A stretch of 64,000 bases of DNA from Isoetes taiwanensis. Lineage: Eukaryota; Streptophyta; Lycopodiopsida; Isoetales; Isoetaceae. The stretch covers positions 23,949,584-24,013,583 of the forward strand of contig JAJEKV010000005.1 in assembly GCA_021234155.1 (NCBI GenBank), written 5' to 3'. The notes beneath the pieces were generated by a model. It made no database searches and had not been told where the DNA came from. It worked only from the letters and a program-made list of their open reading frames with translations. The translations under genes were made by a program, and so were the position numbers. Shown here one piece after another: positions 21,407-36,400 of the stretch (positions are counted from its first letter, which is position 1; each line of letters begins with the position of its first letter).

Positions 21407-24400
21407 ATGCAGCCACCGGAGGCCAGAGATCTTGATGCAACCAAATACGATGATGTGCCCTTAGCATCCGATAAATCCTCAAAACGAGTTCTTCTGTACG
21501 GAACTCTTGATATATGGATAAAGGAAGCAAAATGCCTTCCTAACATGGATCTCTTCAGCGAGAAGATTACGCAATGTTTCTCTATCCTCTCTGTCTGCAG
21601 AAAACCTTCCACTAAAGCCAAGGAGGATATCAGACATCACTCCAGAAACAAAATTACCAGCGACCCATATGTTTCGCTCGATCTGGGAAGCGCAGTACTT
21701 ATGAGGACAAGGGTAATCAGTAACAGCCAAGATCCAAAGTGGGACGAACGTTTCCGTGTGCATGTTGCACATTTTGTGTCTGAGGTTGTGCTACTAGTCA
21801 AAGATGACGATGTGTTTGGAGCACAGTTGATTGGAAAGGTTAAACTCCCTGCAGAGAAAATTTCGTGCGGAGAGCCTCTAGACGGATGGTTTGACATACT
21901 TGGATCCGGAGGCAAGCCGTGCAATGCAGGTGCCCAGTTGAATCTGTGTATAAAATTCACTTCTGTAGAGCAGGATGGGCACTACACGGATGGCGTTGAT
22001 GATAAAGGGGTTCCGAATACTTACTTTCCCTTGAGAAAAGGGGGCAATATCGTCCTTTATCAAGATGCTCATGTTCCAGATGGTACATTGCCTGACATAG
22101 AATTAGATGGCCGGAAATGTTTTAAGCACGGAAAGTGCTGGGAAGAAATCTGCACTGCAATCTTGGAAGCTCATCATTTAGTTTATATTGCTGGATGGTC
22201 CGTCTATGATAAAGTTAAACTTGTTCGAGAGCCCAATTCTAACATTTTAGAAGGCGGCCAATCTACATTAGGTGAATTGCTAAAACGAAAATCAGCAGAA
22301 GGCGTGCGCGTCCTTTTGTTGCTGTGGGATGACAAAACATCTCATCACACACCTTTTTTCAATTTTGTATGTTCCTTACAGCTTCTTATTTTATAGAAGG
22401 TATTGTCATAAAGGGTGCTGTCTATAGGCATCCATTGTTGTTCATTCAAATATAATTTCTGTCTGGTATAGGAAGGTGTGATGGGAGTTCATGATGAAGA
22501 GACCAGAAAATTCTTTAAGCATTCATCAGTAAGATGTGTATTGTCCCCTCGCTATGGAGATAACAAGTTAAGTTGGGTCAAGCAAAAGGTATCGTTATTT
22601 CAAACCTGGTTTCCTGCTAACATTTTGGTTGTGTCTGTGAACCTGTTGGCATGTTATATGGCTTCATGTTATTACAGATAGTGGGGACCATGTATACCCA
22701 CCATCAGAAGATGGTAATAGTAGATTCGCAAGGACCAGGCAATTGCAGAAAGCTAACTGCATTTCTAGGGGGCCTTGATCTCTGTGATGGTCGTTATGAT
22801 ACGCCAAGGCATCCTTTGTTTAGTACATTAGATACTGTTCACAGGGACGACTACCATAATCCTACACTCACAGTAAGTCTTGTATGTCCAACTACTAGGT
22901 AAGCTGGATATGCTGTAATTTTCTCTGAGTTGAAGATTTCTGCTCATTGGAGTGGTTAATGAAAAAGGCATTTTCTGGCGAAGATTTCTGAAAAGTTAAT
23001 AACTACAGGGTTCGGTAGCTAGTGGTGGACCAAGACAACCATGGCATGACTTGCATTGCAAGATTGATGGGCCTGCTGCATATGATGTATTGACTAATTT
23101 TGAGCAGCGCTGGCGTAAGAGCACTCGATGGCATAGACATACTGAATCATTGATTGAAATTAACCGTATATCATGGATACTGAGTCAAAATCAAGGGGAG
23201 GCTGCTTTGATGGTAACACAAGAGGATGATCCTGAGACTTGGCATGTACAGGTAGGTTTCTATAATGATTTACTTTCAATCATGTGCTGGGTTGTAATTT
23301 TCAACAGAAAAGTCTGCATCTATTACTCTTTGGTTTTTGGACTGAGAGCATGCATATTCAAAATACAAAGGTATACCATAGTTTGAGTTCTCATCCTTTG
23401 AGTATCTTATCTCCAGACCTTTTATGCTTGCTACATGGACTGGATGTTTTCCTGCTATTCTGCAATATGTGTACTGCCAACGATGTGAATATGTTGTTAG
23501 AGAAACTTATTTAGTCGTATATTGGAGCCTTCTTCTCTGTAAGCTTTTTGAATTCGTACAGTATATATGTGGTTAATTTACTTTTCACTCCATCAAAATG
23601 TTGAAGAAAGGTTCTAAAATGGCACTTGGATTGCAAAGCTCAAGGTCCTGGGTTTAGATACCTGGTCAGTCTGTTTCTAACATGAGGGATATTGAAGCTT
23701 AGAGAAGAGTCTTATCTAGATAGGAACGGGGACTTTGGATTGCTAAGAGTGCCAAATGTCAATATATCCTGTGCATTTGCAGCTTTTAAAAAACAATATG
23801 CAGCTCTTTGACGTCTTGTGTGGCATGCCAATTTTTTTTTTTATCTCCGGCAGTTTTGGCTTTGGTTACCATGTTGTTAATCTCTCCAAACTTTTATCTT
23901 AGATTTTTCGCTCAATTGATTCTGGTTCAGTCAGAGGCTTTCCAAGGCGTGTATCCGAGGCTGTGAAGCAGGTAGATATATAAGCAGAAAGGCTTTTCGT
24001 TTTATATTTTTGTATTTTCTTTCAGACCCAATAATGTTAAGTAGAAACGTCTGTTTAGAGAATGGTCTCATTGGGTTTACATCTGATGGGTAATACTGTA
24101 CAGAATCTTGTTTGTGGGAAAAACATCACAATTGATATGAGCATACAGACTGCTTATGTTGAGCGAATTCGAGCTGCTCAACATTTTATTTATATTGAGA
24201 ATCAGTACTTTCTTGGGTCCTCTTATGCATGGGAAGGATACAAAGAAGCAGGTGCGTGCCATAATTGCTGGATGCTATATATGTACTAGTATCTTCTGAT
24301 TTTGCAACTTGATTACCTCATTCTTGATCAGAAAGAAAGAGTTTCTTAATGTCTACACAGGAGACTCTAGGGATACAGCAAGGCTTCAACATCTAGGAGC

Positions 24401-27400
24401 ATTCTCCTAGTTGAAAGTGCTAGCTAAATCTAGCAAAAAAGAAAGACTAAAACTTCGTGATAAAGCTTATCAATAATTCTATATCTTACGAATTTTATTG
24501 CACCCACTTATAGGGCCTGAAAATACCTTGTGATGCTTCCTACATGCCTGTGGTCCCTTTTCCTCTTTTGGGACTGTCCATTCTTAATTTGGCCATGTTC
24601 CGAGTGTCCCCAGCGGACCCGTCTGACTTTCTTTTCTTATTATTGTTTAATGATGCCTGATCGAGTATGGAAAAAGAAGTCAGCACTGTTTGTTTTAATT
24701 CTGAATCAGCTTCTTTTTGTTTGAGCACATTTTCCTCTGAGTTTAGTGAGTCCATATATATACAAAGCAAGGCATTTCTGGTCTGGAAATTTGATGAGCT
24801 GCCTCAAAGTGGTTGGGTCGCCTCTTTGGGTCCCTGAAAAGACAGTGACACCTTCCACTTATTTCATAGTATAAATTGTTCTTCTGAATCCACTGCTTCG
24901 AAGTTGCACATTTGACAGTTGTTCACGTGCCTGCCCTTGGCACACTTCAATCTCTAAGTGATGAGAAGAGACATGGAACTGCCCCAATACATTCCTGAAT
25001 TTATGTGACAAGTGTTTTTTAGTATGCAAAACGTGAAGAGACCAATCTCTGGACATATTCAAGAAATTATCTTGTAGAATTGTCTTTCGGTTGATAATGC
25101 TTTCGAAAAGGTCCACCTGTCTGCCACATACATGTGTTCTAAATCATGATGAATGTTCATATATATCTCATGAGGTTTCAAACGATCGTTGGAGGCTGAG
25201 TGCGTGTTGGGAGCTGAGCGACTCTGCTTAAGTGGTCGAAGGTGATAGATTGAGAAGCCCATTTTGTTGAACACATTGCGTAAGCGGAAAAACCAGCTGT
25301 CTTTGCCTAAGTCGGCCAATGTTTTGGATAAACTGAATGCTAAGTGAGGGAGCCTTTGCCTTTCATCTTGTATATTAGCCAAAGACTGAAGTCTATGGAA
25401 ATAAGACAACACCATAAGCACAACTTCAAGTTTCAGAGGATTGGCTGCAAATTCTGCCAACATTATGTCATGTGGGAGTGTGGGTTTTGCTCCTGATCAT
25501 TCTTGACATCATTTATATTTGGAGACTCTCGAATCGATTCCATAATTCTTCTCTTTAGGGGTCAAACCTGTGCCCCATACAAATCTATTGGTTTAATCGA
25601 ACTATTGAACAAATGGAGTTTGGTATTGATGTCAATAAAAGTGCTTCTAGAAGCATTCTCGCTCCATAAGAGCCCATGAAGTGTAGCCTTTAGGAAGTCT
25701 TTTCCAAGGTATGTGTAGCCTGAAACAATTCCAAGGTATGTGTAGTCTCCATTCCAAGGTATGTGTAGGCTGAAACAATTTCCACTGGCTGCCCTTGGAA
25801 GGAAAATTCATTTCCATGCATCACAGGCCTGGAGGTGTTGAAAATCATCTTTTTGGTGTTCTGGAAGTTTACTTGCAACTCTCTTTCTTTGCAAAAGGCA
25901 TCCAAAGCCAATAAGTGGTTTTGCAGTCCCGTAGCGGAGCAGAAGGATGTGGAAATTAAAACCACGCATTGGGCCTGCTGCGAGGACCCAAGTTGTTGCA
26001 CTTTATGCAAAAAGGAGACTAACTGGAATGCTGCGTCCAGTTGCAGAGGAGTGGCTGAAAATTTTGCTAATATGATTGGATGCAGCACAGAGGCTTTGCT
26101 CATGATCATTTTGGACAGAAAATAGATTTGCAGTCTTTCTATTTGCCTATTCTTTGGCTGTCATGTCCATCCCCCACATCAAGGCTCCGTATAGAGCAGC
26201 TGGTCTAACTAAGGTGGTGAAAAGATGAAGCTTTGCTGCAACATCATGAAAATCCACTTTGAAACATTTCTTTTCTAGCATTGCAAGTGAGGCATATCCT
26301 TTTGTGAGTCTTGCATATGCTGCATCTTTCGTGCGAAAGACGGGACCCTTAAATTGCACACCCAAGTAAGTATAACGAGAAACCACTTCCACTTGTTGGG
26401 GCTGCGATGCATCCAAGCACGTGACGTGTTGGAAACCATCACTTTTGTTTTGTCCAAGTTCACTTTAAGCTCTCTTTGCATGCAAAATTTCTCAAGTGCC
26501 AATAAATGATGTTGAAGGCTTTCAGGAGAATTAAGGACTGAATGCCTAAGACATGTCAGGAGACCTTGGAAAGGAACAAATCATAGCATACGGCATTTGG
26601 AGCTTGACCTCAAGCTCAGAATATAAAAATTGTTTCTGCAACTTCTCAACTCAGAGATTTGCTAGGAGACTAGGGGCACAAAGTGCACAAGGTTTTAAAG
26701 AGCGTGTTCTTCCTTGGCCACTCCCACAAATGACCCTTCTTGCATTGCCTTTGAAGCTCCCACAAGGCCTTCAGACCATTACTATATCTGTGATCAATGC
26801 ACTTGGTTCCATGTATAATTACTTTCAAATATAACCCCTAAATATTTAAAAGATGTTACAGTCTCCAACTGATGGCCCCCCATAGTGAAAGACATGCTTT
26901 GCAAGTATGCCTACTACCATCACCTTTGTTTTCATTATGTTTACCTCCAAACAAGTTTTCTTACAGAATTCAGCCAGTATTTCCAAGTGCCTTTCCGATC
27001 CCTAATGCCTTTCCAATCCCTGCTTACTTTTTGCTATAAGCACCACATCATCTGCATATAACAAAAGAGAGATGACATGTTCAGCCAATGGAGCTCATGG
27101 ACCAACGTGGTACACTACCCAATCCTCTAGTTCATCAATGAATATGCCGAATAGGGTGGGAGAGGCGGGCAGCCCTGCTTTACTCCAATATTACTGTTTA
27201 TACTCTCCTTGCATATGTCTGACCATGGCCGCGACAGTTCACCAGAACCTTGCCATTAGGTTCCAAACAGCGGACCTTAGGCCCATAGACACATTGAGAG
27301 TCTCCATCCTTGTCCATAATTTATCCCGCGGTATAGTGTCAAATGCTTTGGTATAATCTACAAATACCATAAGCAAAGGTTTATTTTTCCCCTTAACATT

Positions 27401-30400
27401 CTCAACAATAGTCCGCAGAGCTACTACCTGATCTATTGTAGAATGCGGCGGTCTGAAACCAGCTTGCCCTCAGGCTCTTACTCCATTTTCCTTTGTCCAT
27501 AAGCTCAATTTTCTCTCAACAATGGTTGCAAAGAGCTTAGCCCATAGATTGTTAACCATAGTTGTGCGAAAATTATTTACGTCTGTAACATTTCCTCCTT
27601 TAGATACAGGTGCCAACCTATTACATTGCCAATCTCTTGGGAATCCCTGTAGGATTGCTTTATTAAACATACTGAAGCAATAAACGCTACCATTGATTCT
27701 TCAGCCCATTTCACCAATCAGCCTCTAGACCAAGACCATCTGCTGCTTTACTATTGGCTAGGCGATTGATGCCAACTGATGCCAACTGAATAAGTCTACA
27801 TCTTATGCAGGCATAGGCTCATTATCATGACTCATTTATGGTATAGTTTGCGCACATGCTCAAGCAATGTATCAGGCCTTTGAGTATGTTAACTCTTAGG
27901 GTGTTATCCTTTCCAAGGTAAGCTTTTCTTGTCTTTCTTTCACGTAGGCCCTTTTTTTTCCTCCTTGTCAGTTTTCTATATTTTAGCAATTTCCCTTTCT
28001 TATCTGCTTCTGCTGTGTCAATGAATCTTTTACGTGCTTGCTTACATTCTATGTCAAACCATGAATTACTTGCCAATCCCTTCGCCGCGCTGTTAGACTG
28101 GAAGCAAGATTGGGCAACCTGCAGGAGAGTATTGGTGATACATTCGCTCATCTTAGAAACATCATCATGCTCATGTAGAGTTACCTTTTTCGTCATTTCC
28201 TTACATTTGACTTGCCTCTTACTGTCTACTCTGTACCCATGGGCCACATGTGGATCCATTTATTTTGCTACAATTTTCTTGGTCACAATGGACCACATTA
28301 AAGGGTTATGGTCTGATTCAGCCCTACCTTCTCCTACTTGAAAATTACATATGCTTGCAACAGGCTTTCATTGGCAATCAAATAGTCGACAATGCTTCTT
28401 TCCTTGCATGTCAGTCTGTCTTTTCCAGGGAATCTGTCCAAACCATTACATATCCGCAAGTCAAAGCTAGAACACAATGTAAGCAATAACTTACCCATAG
28501 ATGTTGTCCTGGCCATGTCTTTTGAAGACCGTCTCCATCCCAACCTCCATCCCAATGCATCAATTTCTTCATCATCTAGCTCATTGAACCAGAAAGCTTT
28601 TCCATCCTCCTTTATTATTCTAGCCTGAGAGTTTGATGTTCTGGCATTAAAATCTCCAACTAAGAGAGTGCCAAATGAACAATTGTATTTATGAAGAACA
28701 AAGGTAAAATATTATACTGTAAATATGTAGCTTATATAACCATTATTGATGACGTGGCACCATGATGACGTAGCATCATCCATGATGATGTATTATAGTC
28801 TGGGCCACTCATTTGTTAGGGAGGTCTAGTTAGAATGTTAAACCTCTGCTGAAACTGAAATTTAACTAGGAACAGAAAACATATAGTGCACAAAATAATT
28901 CCAGGTTTTTAATGGTAGAACTCCTAGTAGAGCCTTCGCCTCCCTGAACTTAGCGCCCATGAAAGGCTTGTTTCGCGAGCTTGTTTCGTACCATCAGCAA
29001 GCTGTTGCTCTGTTTCACAACATTGAAGATTTAAGACAGTCAGCTGCAACTGCTCATGAACAAAACAGATCTTCTAATTCATATGCTTAGTATCTAGGTG
29101 ATATTATAATAGTCTTTAACCAAGTCATTAGCACCTAAGTTATCAACCGATATCTATGCTGGGTGAGCTCTCTAGACTCTCTATGGTGGAAGGATTACCA
29201 ATTTTACATTCTCAAACTTAAAATGTGAGGCATGCCACTTAATCAAACAATCACAAGCACCTTATCCTTCAAATTTGGCTGAAAGAGCAGGGGTCAAGTA
29301 GTCATCTGCTTGTCTCTAAGAAGTTCTCTTTACAAAGGGGAGCAGAGGCAATCAAGTTTATTCATAAGTGTGCTCATGGATATTTTTTGGTACTTTTTAG
29401 TATTATGGACACTTTGGGTATTTTTTTAGTGTTTATGCTTCTGATATTCGCTTGTGATATTCTTCAAGTCATAATGCTTAATCTGTTGCAATATGTCAGG
29501 CGCCATCCATTTGATTCCCATGGAATTAGCTCTTAAAATTGCTTCCAAAATCAGGAGTGGACAAAGGTTTTCTGTCTATATCGTGATCCCCATGTGGCCA
29601 GAAGGTGTCCCAGACAGTCAATCAGTTCAAGAGATTCTTTATTTTCAGGTATTTTCACAAAGAAAATGTGATATGGTTATGAGTCATTCTGAATTTTGCT
29701 GCTGGACATCGTCATTTATTTTTGTTTGAGCAACTTGCAGGGTAAGACAATGCAGATGATGTATTCAATAATCGCGGATGCTTTACAAGACGTAGGTTTG
29801 TCTGATAAGTGCCATCCCAAAGATTATTTGAACTTCTACTGTCTTGGGAATCGAGAGGCTAAGGATCCAACTGAACCAAATCCAGTAACTCCTCCCACTG
29901 AAAAGTCAAAACAGGTGCAGTTTACATGCTAGAATTCGAGAAGTCCATTGAGCTGCTAAATTCTCTTATGCGAAGCATTTAAATATTTTTTTTGTAATCT
30001 GATTCAATGTACCATTGACTATGTGTCTCCTCATGGAGCAGTGGTAAAAAGTAAATTATAAGCAATGCATTATAACTTGTAAGCAGGATGCTGTAACATC
30101 CTTCAGATTAAAGCCAGAATAGTAGGTCATTGAACTTGTTGCCACTCAGCTGAAACTTGAGGAAATTTTCCAGGTAACAGGTAACTTATTTGCCACATAG
30201 GCTTTAAAAATGGAATCTCTTAGCTGGCGAGAAAGAATCGCTCTGGAGGCTGTCACTTTTCCAGGAATATAGAATCGAAGCTTGCATTCACAATTTTATT
30301 GCCACTGCTTAGTTTACTGATGGAGAACTGAGTAACATGGGTTACAAAAGATAAGAGAGCAGTACATGAAGGAGAGAGGGCTGGAAACAGAGAGTTAAGA

Positions 30401-33400
30401 CCGAGAGGAATCTACTAGAGGTTAAATAAATGGCTTGAAATCCAGTATTGTTGCTAGGATATATGTGATGAAGGACATCATGCTGTAATGACATGGCGAA
30501 TCTTTCAAGGTGTATTCAGTTGTGAAGCTCAGTTAGCTAGCGCCCTGTTATTGTATCTTGGCAAGGTGTCTGGAAAACCCCTTTTATTTTTGTCAAAAAG
30601 TTGGTTTTTGTCCAACGTGGGCAATCTAAAAAGGCTAATTGGCCAAATATTAATGCTCCGGGATGCTTCATTTCTTTATTTACGATGTGGGCTGCTGGAA
30701 GGTACCATGCAAAAGCCTCTTAATTTTTCCAATCCTGCTTCACAAATCCCTGCCCCCTACAGCCATACTAAAGGCAGAAGTCAAGAGTTCAAGGGTTCAA
30801 CAGGATGGGAAAGGAGATTCATTACCTGTTCAGAGAGCATACAACAATTCTGGACAAGGTCATAGAGGGATCAAGAGCTAGAAAATGGAAATGTAATCAT
30901 TGTGGCATAGAGAGGATTTTAAATCTAGATAGAGTAAGGGATCATACTGTTTCTAGCAAAACAAAAGGACGTTGCAAGAAAGTTTTTCAGGAATAGTGTC
31001 AAGGAAATACATGAGAAAGTGAGGGTGCTCTTCAATTGAAGTTTTTGCAGCAAATACCAATCTACTAGAAGTCATGGAGCAAGGCCCTTCTGATAACAGA
31101 AATATGGGAGTTAAAGAGCCTCTTTCCAAGGAAGCAAAACAAAGAAGATTAAGTAAGACAAGTTGGGCCAGTGCATATAAGGAATAGGCCAGGATAGAGG
31201 TGCGCAGGTGCATTTCATGATCTTTGGTCGCATGGGCACATTTTTTTTCACATGCAATTAATTGTTCAAAAGCCAGGAGTGCCAATTAATGGCAGATTCG
31301 TCTTTAAAGAAAGAAAGAAAGAAAGATTATATTAACGTCTATGAGAGACCGCTTGGGTCTATGAGACCAAACATACATCAATCATGTCCAGCTAGGGGCG
31401 CATTTGCAGCCACCTAGAGATATTGCATAAAAAAGAAAAAAGAAAACTAAAACAATGAGATTAAGAAACTTAAGAAACTTTTGTCTTCTTGGCCACGGGC
31501 TCAAAGTATAAAGTAATGTCAGACTTGTTTTCTCTTTTGAAGGACTGCTTATGTTTATCCTTTACCGTCCGCTTTCTTCTTCTCGACACTTTCATGGTTA
31601 CTCCTTTTGAGATTGGATGAGATGGTCCGGGGAGAGAACCTGCCTTCCGTTTATTATCATTATCGCCTCCAATGAGAAAGGAAGTCATCAGTCTTTGCGT
31701 AGGATCGTTTTCTATGCACAGTTAAAGATATTCAAAGGACAATAGAGGAAATTGGGTTAGAAAATGGGATTGCAAGAGCAAGGGAGTTAATATCTTGAGA
31801 AGGAATACCCAAGGACCTTTTGGACGCCTTGTGCAAGTCACTCCTTCGATCTGCTTTAGGTAAGTAGCGTGTTGGGAGAGTCTGCGCAATTTCTCACATA
31901 AATTCTTCTGGGCATAAAGAACAGGTAGCGCATGTGTTATGACACAAATCTTTGGGATGACAGGGAGGCATTTGTGGAAAGATCGCAGCATGTTTTTAAT
32001 ATGGAAGACAGCACACTCGCTTAGTTCAGCTTAAGTTATGAGTTTATTGAGAGGATTAATGAGATATTCAAAGAGTTCGAGAATGCTCATGAAGCTCTTG
32101 GGTCGAATTGTGTTAAAACTATCAAAGAGCACACCGAAAGATGGAATTGGTTTCATAGGCCAATACATGCTCTTGCTCATATTATGGCAGTTTGAAGTTC
32201 AATATGAGGATGCTAAAATTAACAAAGAACTGCAAGAGTACATCACTAAGATATTTAAGAAGGAAGATGACACATGCAGCAAAAGCTTAATGAGCAGCTA
32301 TAGGATTGCTTATTAATTCTGCTGCGATAAAAAAAGAGCCCATGTTGAAGCCAATTGTATGGTGGGAATCCTATGGATCGTCTTCTCCTGAGTTGCAGAA
32401 GTTAGCATTACTATCTTGTCTCAAGATTATGCTTCTGCCCATGTGAACGGAAATTGGAGTGACTATTCACTAATACAGACAAAGCAGGATAGCAGGTTAG
32501 ATTTGCATCAAATTGAGAGACTCCTCTATTGTACGAAAAATCTGAAATTGGTAGATAAGTTCGAGGATATGCCAAGTGCAAAGCAGTTTTAAGCCCTCGG
32601 ATTTTTTTTGCAAAAGTAGCTGGAAAGTTTCCGGAATTTTTTTTAAGGATAGCCGGATTTTTTGAGGTGAACCCCCCCATTTTTGAACCATGCAGGTATT
32701 ACGTACCACTGATGCATGTGGCACTCAAACATTGTTTTCTGGCTCTGGTATCGATGGGAGATGGTCGCTAATGCCATCAGGTGAGTTTTATGCATATCAA
32801 GCTGATAGGAAGCTGTTTGAACAGTTTTTTTTTGTTCAAATACCAGAATGCTTTCATGAGCTGGGTATAGTTCACACTCGGAGGAGTTATCGTTGCAATT
32901 TTCTGTCAATGACTTCTATGTCCATGTTTCAGAAAAACGAGAATTGTGTAGGGGCAGAAGGTTTAAGACTACAGTGTCTTGGCAGCCTTGCCAGCCCTGG
33001 TTTCTAATGTTGTTGAGTCTACTCTTTATGCTTCAGAAGTAGTGAGAAGGCCCACGTCCATCAGAGGTGCAGTGTTACACGCAGGTGGCGAGATTGGCAG
33101 CGAATGGTGTCAGCAATGGCTGCCCGATCGCTCGCAAAATGAGGAACCCGGCTACGTGCCGGTGGTGCAGTTCTTTGCTGAGGCCGTGCCAATATACTTG
33201 GAAGCTCTTAGAGCTCCCATGTATACTGACCTGGTTTCAGCTGCCGGAGTCCCGGGCGTTACCTTTGTCCCTCCACCTCGAGCCGATGCCGCATCTATGG
33301 TAGGGCAAAGCCTTTTGGGGGGGGTGTCGGAGATATGATTCAAGGCCGGTCGATAACTGGTAGTCCCTGGAGAACTTCCCCTAAGCTTGTTTTCATCTTC

Positions 33401-36400
33401 TAAAAGCTTATGACCAAGTATGGATGTACTTGACTCACACTAGCTCCTAGAGCTGATGGGTGGAAAGAAGTAAATCATATCTACCCTACTTCGACTAATG
33501 TTATTTATTTTTTATGCTTCAGTCTTCAAGAGCTTTCACTTTCAGCAGTTTTTGTCATAGAGCTGTTAGTGTTAGAAGTAGGAAACCCTACTGTAACCCT
33601 AACTACTGTAACCCTAACATGTAACCCTAATATGACGTCAGTGCATGCCATGTCAGCACATCCTATTTAGGGACGTGTCTGTTTTGTTTTGCCAAAACAG
33701 ACATTGATTGTTATTATTTTTGGTACAGCTCTCGTTCTCTAAAATGGTATCAGAGCCACACTATACAAAAATAGCGTGCCGGGTGTTGGTGAGGAATTAC
33801 ATGCGTGATACTGCGAATCTTGGCAAACTGCTCTAGGAACTAAGGCGGAATGGTCTTAGCACTCTTTTGATCCCAATCTTGGTAGGATCTGGCAAGTCTT
33901 CGGCGAGATTTGGCAAGTTTGGTGCAAGAATCTGTGATAATGATATTTCAGGCAAGATTGCTTAAAATCTGTTGTTCTTGATAACTGATCCTGTCTTTTC
34001 CTCCGATGTTGGAGGCTAAAACAATTCTTTAGCCTCTGATCACTAGAATTATACAGTTTGTATGGTTCTTGCTTGATCTGCTGTCACAATTTTCCAATAT
34101 TACAATCATATGGAGTATTCTCATTTCAAACTCGTGGGAGGACCTGATCCTTGGAAGATTACACAAAATCCAATATTGGATGGCTCCAATTATGTTTCAT
34201 GGTGTGAATTTTTCGAGATTTACCTTGGTCTTCTCAAATTGAAGAAGGTTCTGAAGCCAGGGTGGGATCCAGATGCCAAGCCAGATGAAGATGAAGAAGC
34301 ATTGGATCACCTGAAGTCCCTGGTTGATTTTGAGATCAGATTGCAACTTAAAGAATGTAGAACATTTATGGAAGCATGGGAGTATTTTAAACCATCATGT
34401 GCAGTTACTGGCCTTGCCAAACAGTCTTTGATTAAACAAGAAATGGAGCAATTGAAGCTGGCAGCATGTGAAAATGTGCAAGCCTATTTGTCTAAACTCA
34501 AAACATTAAAGCAGCAGCTTATTGGAGCAGGAGGTAATATCAGTGAACAAGATTTGATAATCTTGATCTTTAGAGCTGGCGGACAAATTTCAGCATATTA
34601 TTGGTAAGAAGTCCAAAATCTGTTTATTCAAGAGGAATTGGAAGACCTCAACAAAGTGCAGCAAGCACAACTTCAGCTCGACTAAATGTGGTTGTGGCAG
34701 ATTTTACAAAGGCTAAGCAAGCAGAAAAATATAAAGGATCAGAGAAGCCTCCTAAAGACAGATCTCATGTTAAATGTTTTGCTTGTGGCCAGAAGGGGCA
34801 CTTTTGAAATAAATGTCCACAATTCAAGCAATGGTTGGAGTCTACTAAAACTGGTACCTCCTCGTCTTCCACACCAACACAACAGCATGTATTCTCTTGA
34901 TCAGCAGTCTTGTCACCTCTGTTTTCACATGAATATCTTGGCATGGAAATTACTGGTAATTTACAAGATTTGTTCTTACCTTATGATGCTGAAGTTACCT
35001 CTCTAAACTCCAGTTCTTTTGCTGATGAGGATCTCCGTTCTTTTGCTAATGAGTATCTTTTTGCTCACATTTCTGATCATGATGAGCAGTTTCTTAGTAC
35101 TGCGCCAGATCTTCCATCATGTTTTGGAGTTTCCAATGTTAATTTTTTCACTATGAGTGGCACATCTTTCTCACTTCTTATGCTAGATTCAGGGGCATCT
35201 AAGCATCTTATAGGAGATGAGGTGCTCTCAGTAAACTCACACTTAGATCAGTCAATCCAAGTTACTGTTGGAAATGGCAACTCATGTCAGTCTCAAAGCA
35301 AAGGAGAAATTCATCTACAATCCATGGATGGCACTATCATTGAAATTCCTGATGTCACGTATCCACCTACTTTTCTCACAAATCTCCTATCTGTCTCTTT
35401 GATCTTCAAGGCATGACTGTCATATTTGGAAATAAGAAAGTTTACATTACCATGAAAAATCCTTTTGATTTCTATCTCCTACTCAACTTGGTATTCTATT
35501 GACTGGCCATCTAAATAAGGCGGGCTTATACACTTTAGATGCTCAACCGTTATCATATGCCACCACTTTTATAGCCACTGATATGACTGCAGCAACATTG
35601 TGGCATGCTCGATTTGCTCATATGGGTGGTCAAGCCATTGGAGAGTTGACACGCTTGAACATGGTTGAAGGAATGCCTAAATTAGCATCTAAATATGTTG
35701 AATGTGAAGCTTATCACCTTGCCAAGCAACCTCAGGCTCCATATCCAGATCATGCATATGATCGAGCTCCAAGACCTTTGGAAATATTACATTCTGATCT
35801 TTGTTACATGCCCTTGCTGTCATATGGAGGAGCAACATATTTCTTTATTATTGTTGATGACTTCTCAAGGTTTACATGGGTTTTTCTTTTGAAGACTAAA
35901 AATCAGGTACTTCCTTGTTTTAAGGACTTCTCTATTTTCATTCAGCAGCATATCATATGGGCAGTCCTATTAAATAACTCAGAACAGATAATGGCACTGA
36001 GTATGTGAATGGTGAATTTAATAATTTTTGCCAAGCTGGTGGTATTCATAGGCAATTGACTGTGCCCTTTGCTCATTCACAAAATGGCGTAGCCGAGAGG
36101 AAGCATAGGTCCCTATAGAGAGAGGAAGCATAGGTCCCTATAGAATCTGGTTAGGTCTATGCTCACATATAAGCACTTGAATCTGTTTTTGAAATTTTTG
36201 GGAGAAGCATTGCATGCAGCTGTCTATATAGCATATAGCAAACAGGGCGCCTACCAAAGCACTGCCAAACATGACACTGTTTGAAGCCTTAAATGCTAAG
36301 AAACCACGTGTGGATCATCTCAGGATTTTCGGTTGTCTTGCTTACGCTGCCATACCCATGGAGAAACTTAAAAAGGCTGGAAAATTGTCGAACATGCTTA

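Noticed and set aside
21479-21960. Minus-strand frames of about 97-107 codons opposite the first PLD exon
   Set aside because: They are shadows of the PLD coding frame, whose conserved C2 residues are on the + strand.
31470-31688. Basic minus-strand frame ending like a nuclear localisation signal
   Set aside because: 72 codons, no domain, no partner exon, and located within decayed transposon sequence.
33588-33635. Repeated CTGTAACCCTAA in the Copia LTR as an interstitial telomere
   Set aside because: Unit and spacing are irregular and shared with the 3' LTR, so it is an LTR feature.
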